From contig NZ_JBMHHY010000032.1 of assembly GCF_049739465.1 (NCBI RefSeq), forward strand, positions 62,001-126,000: a stretch of 64,000 nt of DNA, written 5' to 3'. Position numbers and translations under genes: made by a program. Below the pieces are notes generated by a model, which saw only the letters and a program-made list of their open reading frames with translations, was not told where the DNA came from and did no database searches. This document shows positions 15,938 through 24,901 of this stretch, in pieces; positions within the stretch are counted from its first letter, which is position 1; each line of letters starts with the position of its first letter. Source of the stretch: Embleya sp049739465. Lineage in GTDB: Bacteria > Actinomycetota > Actinomycetes > Streptomycetales > Streptomycetaceae.

Positions 15938-17896
15938 TCAGCCGCCGATCTCCTGGAGGGTCTTGACCAGTTCGGCGAAGCCGATGCCCACCTCGTCGAG
16001 TACCCGCAGCAGGGCCGGCGGCGGGTCGCCGATCTGGCGGTTGAGCGGGCCCACCCGGCCCGGGACGCTCGCCAGGTCGCCGCCGCGGAAGCGGGACTCG
16101 GGGTCGGCCGGCGGACGTATCTGGTAGCTGCGCCAGTTCCGGGCCGGCCAGTTCAGCAGCGTCAGGTCCGGCGCGTGCCAGGCCATGAACGCCCAGCGGC
16201 GCTCGTTCCCGGCCTGGATCAGCACCGGCTCGCCGTACTGGGCGAGGCGGGTCGCGGCCACCGCCGCGATCGGGACCGGGTTGCCGAACGAGCCGGTGAT
16301 CCGCCAGATCCCGTCCTCGATCCCGGCCACCCAGCCGTGCGCGGCGAACTCCTCGATCGCGTCGGCGTAGGGGCTGTCCTCGGCGAGCGAGGCGACGGCG
16401 GTGGGGGTGGGGGAGGGGATCGGGTCGGGGACGTACAGCGGCGGCGGGGGTGGTGTGGGTGCGGGGGCCGCAGTGGGCCTAGGGGCAGGCTTCGGCGTCG
16501 TGACCGGCGTGGGTGCCGGGCGGGGTGCGGCGGCGGGCGGTACGGCTGCTGGCGTCGCGGGCGCGGGTGTCGGGGCAGCCGTCGTCCGCCGGTCGCTGCG
16601 TCTGGACGCCGCCGCCGGGCTGTACGCGAAGGCCGCCGTCGAGTGCACCACCGTGCCGTCGGCCCGCGTGACGCTTGCTCGGACCGCCGGGCCCTGGCCG
16701 GCCGCCGGTGGGAAGGTCGCGTTCGTCGTACCGCTCGGGATCGTGCCCAACTCCCGCCACGAGCCCGGTGATCCGTCGCCCGAGGTGCTCACCGTGACCG
16801 GTTCGCGCTCGGGGCCGGCCAGGACCACGTGCAGGCCCGTGCCGTCCGCCCGGGCGCCGAGCAGCACGAGTTCGGCGCCGGCCGCCACACCGCGCAGCGC
16901 GTCCAGCCCGGCGGGCGTGGTGGTCCGGCCCTCGGCGAGCAACTGGACCGGGCCGCCGGCCGTGCGGACCGCGAGGTCGAGCGCGCCGCCCGCACTCGCG
17001 AAGCCGGCCGGGGTCAGCTCGGCGCCGCCGGTCAGCGCGTACCAGTGTTCGCCGATCCGCCACTGGGCGAACCGGCCGTGTACCAGCCGCTGTTCGGGCA
17101 GCACCAGCACCTCGGCCGGGCGACCGCCGAGCACCGAGCGCAGGAGCGCGCTGTCGTAGCCGGCCCAGTTCTCGTGCAGGCCGAGCCGTACCCGTGCCGG
17201 GGACAGGTGCGCGATCAGGGCGCGGAGCGTCTCGCCGGTCGGGTCCACGGTCGGTGCGTACAGGTGCAACTCGTCCACCGGACCGGCCGGTACCTGGGCC
17301 AGCAGCGGGCGGTCCAGGTTGTCGAGCAGTCGGGCCTCGGGCCCCGGGGTCTCCTCGGCCATGATGTGCCGCTCGGTCAGCAGCCCGGCGATCTCGCGCA
17401 GGTACTCGCCGGCCCACGGCGCCATCGCCACCGCCGCCAGGTCCGGCAGCTTGTCCAGCCAGTCCGCGACGTCGGCGAGCAGGGCGTTGGACGTGTCGTC
17501 CTCGGTCTCGACCACGGTCCACAGCCGGTCCGCGTCCTCCCACCCGGGCAGCGCGGGGTTGCCGCCGCCGATCGCGATCCGACACGCGTGCTCCCCGAGC
17601 AACACGACCAGCTTGGCGCGCAGGCCGTTCGGACACACGGTGGGCGCGTAGAGGTAGTCCCGGCCGGCGCCGCGCACCTCGCTCGGGTCGTGCGCCTCCT
17701 GTGCGGCGTCCCCGAGGATCGCCACGCGGGCGGAGAGGTCGCGGGCCAGGGGTACGGCCACCCGCTCCAGGAAGGGCAGGTCGACGGCCGGGGCCAGGAA
17801 CAGGGCCTCGTGCAGGGCGGCCCCGTCGGTGCGCTCGTGCCATTCGTTCAGGAGCGTGACGGGGGATACGGATCGGGTGTGTTGCGACGCGGTCAT
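15938..17896 (-). CDS. PLD-like (HKD-fold) protein with degenerate active sites and Pro/Ala-rich linker
   Basis: 652 residues from the ATG at 17896. Two halves resemble phospholipase D-like nuclease repeats. The first (residues about 86-115) reads GLRAKLVVLLGEHACRIAIGGGN, where active families have HxK and GSGN. The second (about 270-300) reads LVHGRFAQWRIGEHWYALTGGAEL, with Arg in place of Lys. A 60-residue Pro/Ala/Thr linker (about 440-500, PAPRPTAAPAPTPPPPP) precedes a C-terminal domain with a TRLAQYGEPVLIQAGNERRW segment. Loss of the first His suggests a non-catalytic or binding role. I do not know the function. The gene is monocistronic, read leftward, with no informative neighbour. Confidence 0.5.
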   Translation of the reverse strand: MTASQHTRSVSPVTLLNEWHERTDGAALHEALFLAPAVDLPFLERVAVPLARDLSARVAILGDAAQEAHDPSEVRGAGRDYLYAPTVCPNGLRAKLVVLLGEHACRIAIGGGNPALPGWEDADRLWTVVETEDDTSNALLADVADWLDKLPDLAAVAMAPWAGEYLREIAGLLTERHIMAEETPGPEARLLDNLDRPLLAQVPAGPVDELHLYAPTVDPTGETLRALIAHLSPARVRLGLHENWAGYDSALLRSVLGGRPAEVLVLPEQRLVHGRFAQWRIGEHWYALTGGAELTPAGFASAGGALDLAVRTAGGPVQLLAEGRTTTPAGLDALRGVAAGAELVLLGARADGTGLHVVLAGPEREPVTVSTSGDGSPGSWRELGTIPSGTTNATFPPAAGQGPAVRASVTRADGTVVHSTAAFAYSPAAASRRSDRRTTAAPTPAPATPAAVPPAAAPRPAPTPVTTPKPAPRPTAAPAPTPPPPPLYVPDPIPSPTPTAVASLAEDSPYADAIEEFAAHGWVAGIEDGIWRITGSFGNPVPIAAVAATRLAQYGEPVLIQAGNERRWAFMAWHAPDLTLLNWPARNWRSYQIRPPADPESRFRGGDLASVPGRVGPLNRQIGDPPPALLRVLDEVGIGFAELVKTLQEIGG

Positions 17897-18361
17897 ATGT
17901 CGATGTCCAAGGTCGTTCGTCCCGAGGGGGTGGCGTGCGGGTGCGGCTCGCGGATGCGGTCGGTGGAGCCTTCGACACGGTTCCGATGGTAGGCCCGGTT
18001 GCGCGGTGGACGAGGCGGATCGAGGAGCGGACCGGCGTGGGCCCGGGCGTGGGTCGGCGTGCGGGCCGCGCGGGTCATCCGAAACCACCTTCCTCGTCGC
18101 GAGGATCATCGCAGGAGCCGGCCCCGGCGCCGGCAAAGGCCCCACGTGGTGGGCCCCATCCGGCGGCGACGGGCCTTCGGCTCGTTGTCGCCGACTCGGC
18201 TCTCTGAGATATTAGGCCCACCGGTCGAGCATGGTCCCGCCCAGGTCGGGGTCGATGCGCGGGTCGCGCGTCGGGCCGAGCGGTCGCCGGGCCGACTTGC
18301 CGGTCTGCGCCGGTTCCCCGGGCCGAACCGCGCACCATCGGAGCCGGGGCAGAATCCGGAC
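17897..18361. other. Intergenic region between divergent PLD-like and GntR genes
   Basis: No convincing gene. It holds a CCACGTGG palindrome (18142-18149) and a CGGCGAC/GTCGCCG inverted repeat (18164-18170 with 18187-18193). A short AT-rich patch (GAGATATTAGG at 18207-18217) lies 150 bases before the GntR start. Promoters for both genes should lie here. Confidence 0.5.
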
Positions 18362-19186
18362 ATGACGCCGAGCCCGACAGCGCGCCCGAAGAGCCGGACC
18401 GTCCTTGCCCGGGAACTGATCCGAGGGCGCATCCTGCGCCTGGAGATGCCGCCGGGCACGGTCTTCAACGAGGGCGATCTGGCCGCCGCGCTGGACCTGG
18501 GCAAGACGCCGGTGCGCGAGGCGCTGAATCTGCTCACCCACGAGAGCCTGGTCGCGGTCGCGCCGCACTCGGGCTACCTGGTCATGCCGGTGACCCTGCG
18601 CGACATCCGCGAGGTGGTCGAACTGCGGCTGTCCGTCGAGCCGTTGCCGGCCCGCCTGGCCGCGCTGGGGTGGCGGGGTGCGGCGGACGCGCGCGGGTTG
18701 GACGCGGCGGCGGCCGCGTGGTGGCGCGCGGTGGGCGAGCCGGGGGCGGGGGTGCCGCCGGCGGCGATCGTGCGGCTCGGGTGGGGTGCGGTGCTCGCCG
18801 AGCGGGCGGGCAATTCGCGGGCGGCCGAGGTGGAGGAGTACGTACTGCGCCACCAACTGCGGCACCTGCGCCTGGCCGCCGCGCTCGGCCGCCCGTGTCG
18901 GCCGGTCGCCGACCCCGGGGCGTTGCCGGCCGCGCTGGCGGCGGCCGACCCCGAGGCCGCGGCGACCGCCGTCGAGGCCGACATCCGGGCCCTGGGCGCG
19001 GCGCTGTCGGCGGCCCTGACGCCGGCGGCCCGCGCGTACCTGGGCCGGCCGGACACCGCCGGCCGGCCCGCCGATCTCCCGATCGAGAACGAACTGCTGG
19101 ACCTGGACCTGGGCCGCCTGCACCCCCGGCCGGGCAACGGCCGCCCCGGCGGCGCGGCGCTCGCCCTCGGGGCGATGGGCCGGTGA
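18362..19186 (+). CDS. GntR/FadR-type transcriptional regulator
   Basis: 274 residues from an ATG at 18362. The N-terminal winged helix is clear (residues about 12-78, LARELIRGRILRLEMPPGTVFNEGDLAAALDLGKTPVREALNLL). The C-terminal domain is helical and FCD-like (WGAVLAERAGNSRAAEVEEYVL) but is less conserved and Ala-rich. Members bind acids or sugars as effectors. It faces another GntR gene tail to tail, and no metabolic gene adjoins it, so the target is not evident. Confidence 0.88.
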   Translation: MTPSPTARPKSRTVLARELIRGRILRLEMPPGTVFNEGDLAAALDLGKTPVREALNLLTHESLVAVAPHSGYLVMPVTLRDIREVVELRLSVEPLPARLAALGWRGAADARGLDAAAAAWWRAVGEPGAGVPPAAIVRLGWGAVLAERAGNSRAAEVEEYVLRHQLRHLRLAAALGRPCRPVADPGALPAALAAADPEAAATAVEADIRALGAALSAALTPAARAYLGRPDTAGRPADLPIENELLDLDLGRLHPRPGNGRPGGAALALGAMGR

Positions 19187-19213
19187 GCTCGACGTCCCGC
19201 CCGGGCCGGGCCG

Positions 19214-19945
19214 TCAGCCCCCGGCCGGGTGGCCGGTCAGGTTCACGTCCAGGAGGGCCTCGTGGGACAGGAGGATGTCGAGTACCCGGTCGCGGCACCC
19301 GGTGAGGCGGGTGTGTGCCGCGTGGCCGGCCGCCTGCGGGTCGTGCGCGGCAAGGGCGTCGAGTAAAGGGGTGTCGTCGCCGGCGATCGTGCGCAGGTGC
19401 GGCCCGTCCGGGGCGACGCACAGGCGCAGCAGGCGGTGGTGGGCGTGCAGCGTGCCGCCGAGGGCCCGGCGCAGGTGTCGATTGCCGGCCAGGTCGGCGA
19501 TGACCAGATGTAGTCGGGTGTACCGGTCCAGCCACGCGTCGGGGCCGGCCACCGGGACCGGGATGCGCACCCACGCGCCCTCGCGGGCCAGCACCGGGCC
19601 GACCCGGTCCGCCCGCCGGGCCACCGCCGCCGAGGCATCCCGGGCCAGTACCCGGTGCAGATCGAACAGTTCGCGGGCGGAGCGCAGGGTGACCCGGGAG
19701 ACGCGGTAGCCGCTGCGCGGGATCACCTCGACGAAGCCGTCCTCGGCGAGCAGCGCGAGTGCCTCGTGTACCGGCGTCTTGCTCATGCCCAACTCCTCGG
19801 CCACCGCCTTCTCGGTGAACCGGGCGCCCGGGGTCAGCTCCAGGTGCAACACTCGGCGGCGGATCTCCCGGTACGCCGAACCGGTCATCGATCCCGGCCG
19901 CCCCTCGCCGCCGGTGCGGTAGCCGGGTGGACTCGCCTGCGCCAT
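19214..19945 (-). CDS. GntR-family regulator with FCD domain
   Basis: 243 residues. The ATG at 19945 follows GAGGAGA. The winged helix (residues about 22-88, YREIRRRVLHLELTPGARFTEKAVAEELGMSKTPVHEAL by position) is followed by an FCD-type domain with LHLVIADLAGNRHLRRAL and the His residues AHH that usually bind metal. It is a likely repressor of carbon-source genes. It lies convergent with the other GntR gene; a GC-rich inverted repeat occupies the short gap. Confidence 0.9.
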   Translation of the reverse strand: MAQASPPGYRTGGEGRPGSMTGSAYREIRRRVLHLELTPGARFTEKAVAEELGMSKTPVHEALALLAEDGFVEVIPRSGYRVSRVTLRSARELFDLHRVLARDASAAVARRADRVGPVLAREGAWVRIPVPVAGPDAWLDRYTRLHLVIADLAGNRHLRRALGGTLHAHHRLLRLCVAPDGPHLRTIAGDDTPLLDALAAHDPQAAGHAAHTRLTGCRDRVLDILLSHEALLDVNLTGHPAGG

Positions 19946-20015
19946 GACTCTCCTCGATGCCGCGTCGCCGTGCCGGGTATCGCGAACGGGCGGGCCCTTG
20001 CGGTGCATCCGCCGG

Positions 20016-21548
20016 TCAGTAGAAGTGCCGCAGGTCCGGCCACAGCCGGGACCACGGCTTCGAGGTGCCCGCGCACAGTTCGACGACCGCGTGCTGTTCC
20101 TCGTTGTCCACGCCCTTGCCGTTGTCAACCCGGGTGACCAGGTGACAGTCGACGAAGCCCTGGAAGCGCGCGGTGACTTCGCCCTCGCGGACCACCACGA
20201 TCGGGCCGTTCGCGCGATCCGGCGGCGGGCCCCAGTCGGCGAAGGACATGTGCCCCGAGTAGGGCTTGGGCAGCCCGCGCGGCCGGCCGTACCGGTCCAG
20301 TGCGCCCGCCTCGCCGTAGTTGCCCGCGAACAGCACGGCCCGGGCCCGCTGTTCGGGCGGGATCCGGGCCCAGGCCACCGCCGCCGCGTCGGCCAGTTCC
20401 GGCCAGCCGATCTGCTCGCCCTGTTCGGGATTGATGTCGATCACCGCGTTCACCGAGCCGGCCGGCAGCAGCGGCAACGCCAGCAGCGCGCTGATCAGCG
20501 TGGCCACCACGAGCGTCGAACCCATTTGCACCCGCCGGGCGGGCCGACTCGCGATCGTCTGCACGATCGGCTCGCAGCCCGCCGCCACCAGCACAAGCAG
20601 CAGCGGCAACGCGTAGTACGGCTTGCCGCCGGAGGCGATTACCAGCACGCACAACACCGCGTATCCCGGCACTATCGAGCGCGCCCAGGCCAGCTCGGGC
20701 GAGCGCCACAGGCGCCGCCCGCCGGCCACCCAGATGGGTACGAACAGTGGTGACAGGTAGGCGATTTGCAGCGGGACGAACATGATCCGGTTGGTCGTGC
20801 CGTCGTCCGTGCTGATCCCGCCGGCGACGGTGAACTGCGGCCAGCCGTGGGTGGCCTGCCACAGCAGCCCGGGCGCGCTCAGCAGTGCCGCGATCGCGAC
20901 CCCGGCGTAGAGCCGGCCGCCGCGCAGGAGGTCCCGGGGGCCGACCGCGAGCAGGCCGACGAGCAGCGCGACGACGAGATAGCCGACCAGGTACTTGTTG
21001 AGCATCGCGCCGCCGACCGCCGCGCCCACCGCGAGCCACCAGCGGTCGTCGCCGGTGCGCAACAGGCGCAGCAGGGCCCACGCGACCAGCAACCAGGCGA
21101 CGATGTCCAGCGTCGCGGTGGACCACAGGTGGCCCACGCCGAGCACGATCCCGGAGCCGGCCGCGCAGGCCGCCGCGAGCACCTGACCGGCCCGCCCGGT
21201 ACCGAACTCGCGTGCTATGGCTGCGACGACAAGCACGGTCGCGGCGCACGCGAGGGCGGCGAATATCCGCAAGTCCTGCGGCTGGTCCCCGAACAGCTCA
21301 CCGGAGGCGCGGGCCAGTAACGGGGTGAGCGGCGGCTGATCGACGTAGCCCCAGGCGAGATGGCGGCCGGCCACCACGAAGTACAACTCGTCGCGATGGA
21401 AGCCGTAGCGCGAGGACAGCGCCGCCTGCACGGTGAAGACCGCGATCATGATCAGCGCGATCGGCCCTTTGGCCAGGGGCGGCAGGGCGCGCGGCGGCGG
21501 TGCGGGCAGCATCGGTTCGGTCGATGTGCCTTTGTCCACACGGCTCAT
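20016..21548 (-). CDS. Glycosyltransferase family 39 (ArnT/PMT-like) membrane protein
   Basis: 510 residues from the ATG at 21548. The sequence is polytopic, about ten hydrophobic helices. The first loop carries the acidic signature FHRDELYFVVAGRHLAWGYVDQPPL (by position about residues 48-72), typical of GT39/PMT_2 proteins that use lipid-phosphate sugars outside the membrane. A soluble C-terminal domain (about 400-510) includes VLFAGNYGEAGALDRYGRPRG, common in this actinobacterial subgroup. It transfers a sugar from polyprenyl phosphate to a cell-envelope acceptor; substrate unknown. It is monocistronic, divergent to the TetR-SMR operon. Confidence 0.85.
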   Translation of the reverse strand: MSRVDKGTSTEPMLPAPPPRALPPLAKGPIALIMIAVFTVQAALSSRYGFHRDELYFVVAGRHLAWGYVDQPPLTPLLARASGELFGDQPQDLRIFAALACAATVLVVAAIAREFGTGRAGQVLAAACAAGSGIVLGVGHLWSTATLDIVAWLLVAWALLRLLRTGDDRWWLAVGAAVGGAMLNKYLVGYLVVALLVGLLAVGPRDLLRGGRLYAGVAIAALLSAPGLLWQATHGWPQFTVAGGISTDDGTTNRIMFVPLQIAYLSPLFVPIWVAGGRRLWRSPELAWARSIVPGYAVLCVLVIASGGKPYYALPLLLVLVAAGCEPIVQTIASRPARRVQMGSTLVVATLISALLALPLLPAGSVNAVIDINPEQGEQIGWPELADAAAVAWARIPPEQRARAVLFAGNYGEAGALDRYGRPRGLPKPYSGHMSFADWGPPPDRANGPIVVVREGEVTARFQGFVDCHLVTRVDNGKGVDNEEQHAVVELCAGTSKPWSRLWPDLRHFY

Positions 21549-21763
21549 TACGTCATGGTGCCGGATCGACGGGCGGTACGGGAGAGACTCGCGCGCGATA
21601 CGGACAACAAGTCGGATTGGCGCATCACGACCCCGTGCGCCGACGCGGCGCACCGCGAGATGTCCGGTTGCCGACACGATGGCCGAAATCGGCCCACCGG
21701 ATGCTCGGTTGGGCGCCGGTGCTGGATGCGGCCCGGCGGGTGGATCGGGCCGCCGACAGCCGG

Positions 21764-21791
21764 TTGCGCGGGCGGGTTGTGCTGCTATCGT
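21764..21791 (+). promoter_or_regulatory. Promoter of the TetR-SMR operon
   Basis: TTGCGC (21764-21769), a 16-base spacer and TATCGT (21786-21791), directly ahead of a perfect palindrome and 72 bases before the TetR start codon. Confidence 0.5.
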
Positions 21792-21798
21792 CGCTCCC

Positions 21799-21814
21799 GA
21801 CCGTCCGGACGGTC
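21799..21814. promoter_or_regulatory. 16-bp perfect palindromic operator
   Basis: GACCGTCCGGACGGTC is a perfect inverted repeat at the expected transcription start of the TetR-SMR operon. This is the position and size of a TetR autoregulatory site. Confidence 0.7.
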
Positions 21815-21862
21815 CGGGCGGATGGGATGGGCTGATCCCGAGCGGGGACAGGGGGCGCGCGG

Positions 21863-22402
21863 ATGCGCGATCGACTACTGGACGCGGTGGAGCGGATTCT
21901 GGTGCGCGACGGCGTCGAGGCGGTTCGCCTCGACGCGGTGGCCAAGGAGGCCGGCGTCAGCAAGGGCGGCCTGCTGCACCACTTCCCGAGCAAGCAGGAC
22001 CTGGTGCGCGGCGTGGTCGAGCGGCTCGCCGACCGCTTCGAGGCGGTGCTGCCCGAACCGGACGCCCCGCCCGGCGCGTTCGCCCTCGCCTGGCTGGACG
22101 CGAGCATCCCGCCACAGTCGCCGACCGGGGACCGCAGCGGCATCGACCAGGTCCCGCTCGCGCTGCTCGCCGCGGCCGGCGGCCCGGACGTACTGGGCGC
22201 CCTGCGCGAACGCTACGCGCGCTGGCAGCAGCGGCTGGCCGCGGACGGCCTGGACCCGGCGGTCGCCGACCTGGTCCGGATGGCCGTGGACGGCTGGTGG
22301 GCGGCCCGGCTGCTCGACCTGGGCGTCCCACACGACACCGCGCACACCACGCTGCGCGCGCTGCTGGTCGAGTTGGTCCGCACCCACGGCGGCGCGACAT
22401 GA
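21863..22402 (+). CDS. TetR-family regulator of an SMR efflux pump
   Basis: 179 residues. The helix-turn-helix spans residues about 5-48 (RLLDAVERILVRDGVEAVRLDAVAKEAGVSKGGLLHHFPSKQDLV by position). The C-terminal part holds WWAARLLDLGVPHDTAHTTLRALLVELV. The last codons overlap the SMR start by ATGA, so the two are translationally coupled. Coupling of a TetR with a small multidrug pump implies a drug-responsive repressor that controls its own operon through the upstream palindrome. Confidence 0.92.
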   Translation: MRDRLLDAVERILVRDGVEAVRLDAVAKEAGVSKGGLLHHFPSKQDLVRGVVERLADRFEAVLPEPDAPPGAFALAWLDASIPPQSPTGDRSGIDQVPLALLAAAGGPDVLGALRERYARWQQRLAADGLDPAVADLVRMAVDGWWAARLLDLGVPHDTAHTTLRALLVELVRTHGGAT

Positions 22403-22731
22403 TCGCGGCCGTCCTGGTCGGCGGCGCGATCGTCGCCGAGGTCACCGCGACCCTCGCGCTGCGCGCCTCGAACGGGCTGACCAGGATCGCCCCGAGCGTG
22501 GCCGTCGCGGTCGGCTACCTGCTCGCCTTCGTGCTGCTCGCCCAAGCCCTCAAGACGCTCGATGTCGGTCCGGTGTACGCGATCTGGTCCGGCCTGGGCA
22601 CCGTCGGCGCGCTGGTCGGCGGCGCCCTGCTGTACGACGAACCGGTCCGTCCGGCCACCCTGTTCGGCATGACCCTGGTCGTGGTCGGGGTGGCCGTGCT
22701 CTACCTGTGCGGAGGAATCACCCATGACTAG
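22399..22731 (+). CDS. Small multidrug resistance (SMR) efflux protein
   Basis: 110 residues and four transmembrane helices, the standard SMR size. The essential membrane Glu is at about residue 14 (GAIVAEVTATLALRAS). The GPVYAIWSGLGTVGALVGG and LYDEPV motifs are those of EmrE/QacE/SugE pumps, which exchange protons for quaternary cations or guanidinium. It is translated from the ATG overlapping the TetR stop and shares its last eight bases with the next gene. Confidence 0.93.
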   Translation: MIAAVLVGGAIVAEVTATLALRASNGLTRIAPSVAVAVGYLLAFVLLAQALKTLDVGPVYAIWSGLGTVGALVGGALLYDEPVRPATLFGMTLVVVGVAVLYLCGGITHD

Positions 22732-23158
22732 CGTGTCCACCCATACGCGCGGCGCCGACCTGATGTGCTTCACCCGGATCTCGATGACCGTCGCCGACGT
22801 GGGTTTCCTGGTCTACTGGGCGGTCACGCTGTTCGCGCTGATCCCGGCCGAATACGCATACAAGGACTACGACGATCCGGTGATGAGCGACTGGAACTAC
22901 TCGTTCGTCCTGCTCGACCTTGCCGCGAGTGTGACCGGACTGGCCGCATTGCGGCTGCGCCGGCGGGCGGGGAACGGCGAGCCGCTGATGTTGATCTCAC
23001 TCGTGCTGACCGCCACCGCCGGGTTGCAGGCGATCGTGTTCTGGGCGCTGCGCGGCGACTTCGCCGTCGAGTGGTGGCTGCCGAACCTGTTCCTGCTGCT
23101 GTTCCCGCTGCCCGCGATCACCCTCCTGGTCCGCCGGATCGGCGAGCCACGGCGGTAA
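22724..23158 (+). CDS. DUF5360 (YvaD-like) membrane protein
   Basis: 144 residues with four predicted transmembrane helices (about 24-42, 62-80, 92-110 and 116-136). The start DLMCFTRISMTVADVGFLVYWAVT and the AEYAYKDYDDPVMSDWNYSF loop match the DUF5360/YvaD family of Bacillus and actinomycetes, which often follows an SMR pump. The function is unknown; it may be an accessory of efflux. The start overlaps the SMR gene by eight bases. Confidence 0.8.
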   Translation: MTSVSTHTRGADLMCFTRISMTVADVGFLVYWAVTLFALIPAEYAYKDYDDPVMSDWNYSFVLLDLAASVTGLAALRLRRRAGNGEPLMLISLVLTATAGLQAIVFWALRGDFAVEWWLPNLFLLLFPLPAITLLVRRIGEPRR

Positions 23159-23225
23159 CGTCGTCACGTTCCGCCGCACATTCGGCCGTACATTCGCGAA
23201 CCCGCCTCGCCGAGGAGACCACGAC

Positions 23226-23708
23226 GTGTCCAAGACCCCCGAGATCGGCGCCCCGGCACCGGACTTCACCCTCGAAGCGGTACGGCTGACCGACGGCGAG
23301 GCGGTTCGCACACCACTCACCCTGTCGGCGCAGCGCGGCCGACCGGTCGTGCTCGCCTTCTACCCCGGCGACGACACGGCCGTCTGTACCAGGCAACTGT
23401 GCTCGTACTCCGCCGGGTTCGAACAGTTCACCGATCTCGACGCGGTGGTCTGGGGGATCAGCCCGCAAGACCTGGACAGCCACGAGAAGTTCGCCCGCAA
23501 GCACAACCTGCGGATGCCGCTGCTCGCCGACCCCGACCACAAGGTGGTCGAGTCCTACGGCATCGGCCTGGGCAGCAGCGCGCTGCGTCGATCGATCTTC
23601 ATCGTCGACGCGGAGGGTGTCCTGCGCTGGAAGCATGTGGCCCTGGTCGGGCTGACCTACCGGGGTGTCGACACGCTTACCGCGCAGCTCGAACTGCTGC
23701 GCGGCTGA
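23226..23708 (+). CDS. Thiol peroxidase, AhpC/TSA (BCP-type peroxiredoxin)
   Basis: 160 residues from a GTG at 23226 with GAGGAG upstream. The thioredoxin-fold peroxiredoxin motif YPGDDTAVCTRQLC puts the peroxidatic Cys at 54 and a resolving Cys at 59, five residues on, as in BCP/PrxQ enzymes. LRRSIFIVDAEGVLRWKHV is the usual C-terminal strand. It reduces peroxides with thioredoxin. It follows the efflux operon by 67 bases and may be separately expressed. Confidence 0.93.
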   Translation: MSKTPEIGAPAPDFTLEAVRLTDGEAVRTPLTLSAQRGRPVVLAFYPGDDTAVCTRQLCSYSAGFEQFTDLDAVVWGISPQDLDSHEKFARKHNLRMPLLADPDHKVVESYGIGLGSSALRRSIFIVDAEGVLRWKHVALVGLTYRGVDTLTAQLELLRG

Positions 23709-23718
23709 GCAGCGGGAT

Positions 23719-24648
23719 TCAGAAGTCCAGCGGTTGCACGAACGTCGGGGCGCCGTCGGCCGGGCCGCCGCTGATCAGGCCGACGCCGGTGTGACCGATG
23801 TGCACCGGGCCGCCGGAGTCGCCGGCCGCGCCGGACTGGGTGCTTCGGGCCAGGCCGGTGACCGGGCCGTCGCCGTAGTTGACGGTCACGTCGGTGGCGT
23901 CGATGATGCCGCACCGGGTGCCGCTGCTGGCACCCGTACCGCAGACCCGGTCGTTCAGGTGGAGGCGACCGAAGGCGGTGATCGTGGTGGTGGCCCGGCC
24001 GTCGACGATGTCGGGGGCCAGGGTCAGGCCGTCGGCGGGCGCGATGGTCGCCCAGTCGGCGCCCGGGTAGCGGGCCTGGTCGACGGTGCCGACGAGGGCG
24101 CCGGTGCCGTCGTACCAGGTGGACGCGTCGTGCGCGCAATGGCCCGCGGTGCCTACCGTGTTGGGCCGGTAGCCGTTGAAGCCGGCGGTGCAGACGTAGA
24201 CCATGCCGGTGCGCCCGCTGTACAGCTTGCTGCCGCCGTGGAAGCGGCGCGCTCGCGAGCCGGGCGCGGCGGCGGGTGCCCGGGCCACCCTCGGTTCGAT
24301 CGCCGTGTCGAGTTCGACGATTTGGACCAGCGCGGGCAACAGGCGGGCGGTGTTCAGGAATGCCGTGGTGATCGGGTCGCCGGCGCCGCGCAGCGTGGCC
24401 AGGGTGAGCGTGCAGCGTTCGTGATCGATGTACCAGTATTGGCCGTGCCCGGCCCGGCCGTTCCGGGCGAGCCCATCCAAGCGGCCTTGCAGGGTGCGCA
24501 GTTGGTCCAACCGGTCGAGCAGGCAGGCGCCGCCGCCGGAACGGGCGGCGGGCGGGCCGGCGGTGGCCGGGGCGCCGGCCGTGGTCAGTACGAGAACGGC
24601 CGCTGCGGCCATCGACAACATCGAACGCGTCACGGTGGTCCGCTTCAT
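23719..24648 (-). CDS. Secreted chymotrypsin-like serine protease (S1 family)
   Basis: 309 residues with an ATG at 24648. A signal peptide is clear (MKRTTVTRSM, hydrophobic core, cleavage after about ATAG at residue 31). Residues 40-130 look like a propeptide or helical region. The catalytic triad is visible: His170 (GTAGHCAH), Asp198 (GADWATI) and Ser278 (GAAGDSGGPV). Cysteine pairs fit S1 disulfides. The mature part resembles actinobacterial trypsin-like hydrolases of unknown specificity. The gene is convergent with the peroxiredoxin gene, ten bases apart. Confidence 0.88.
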   Translation of the reverse strand: MKRTTVTRSMLSMAAAAVLVLTTAGAPATAGPPAARSGGGACLLDRLDQLRTLQGRLDGLARNGRAGHGQYWYIDHERCTLTLATLRGAGDPITTAFLNTARLLPALVQIVELDTAIEPRVARAPAAAPGSRARRFHGGSKLYSGRTGMVYVCTAGFNGYRPNTVGTAGHCAHDASTWYDGTGALVGTVDQARYPGADWATIAPADGLTLAPDIVDGRATTTITAFGRLHLNDRVCGTGASSGTRCGIIDATDVTVNYGDGPVTGLARSTQSGAAGDSGGPVHIGHTGVGLISGGPADGAPTFVQPLDF

Positions 24649-24820
24649 ACCAGGCACCGTACGGACCGCGACCGGGCGCAGGCTCGTCAACCGCGGCCGG
24701 ATCACCCGAACGGGCGGCCGGGATCGCCCGGTCGGCAACCTCGGTGGGCCTCGCGGCCTCGGCGAACCCGCCGGCCTCGGCCGACTCGGCGCCGGTGCGG
24801 ACCACCTTGCGTGAAGTGGG

Positions 24821-24839
24821 GAAGGTAAGGCTAACCTAA
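24821..24839 (+). promoter_or_regulatory. Iron box (DmdR/IdeR site) upstream of siderophore-uptake genes
   Basis: GAAGGTAAGGCTAACCTAA matches the consensus TTAGGTTAGGCTAACCTAA at 16 of 19 positions, the right half perfectly. It lies 62 bases before the binding-lipoprotein gene. Iron-loaded DmdR would repress here. Confidence 0.85.
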
Positions 24840-24901
24840 GGCGAAGCCGTGGGGGTCGTGCCGTGCCCGGCCCCCGTCCGTTCTCGTGCCCGGAGCCCCA
24901 C

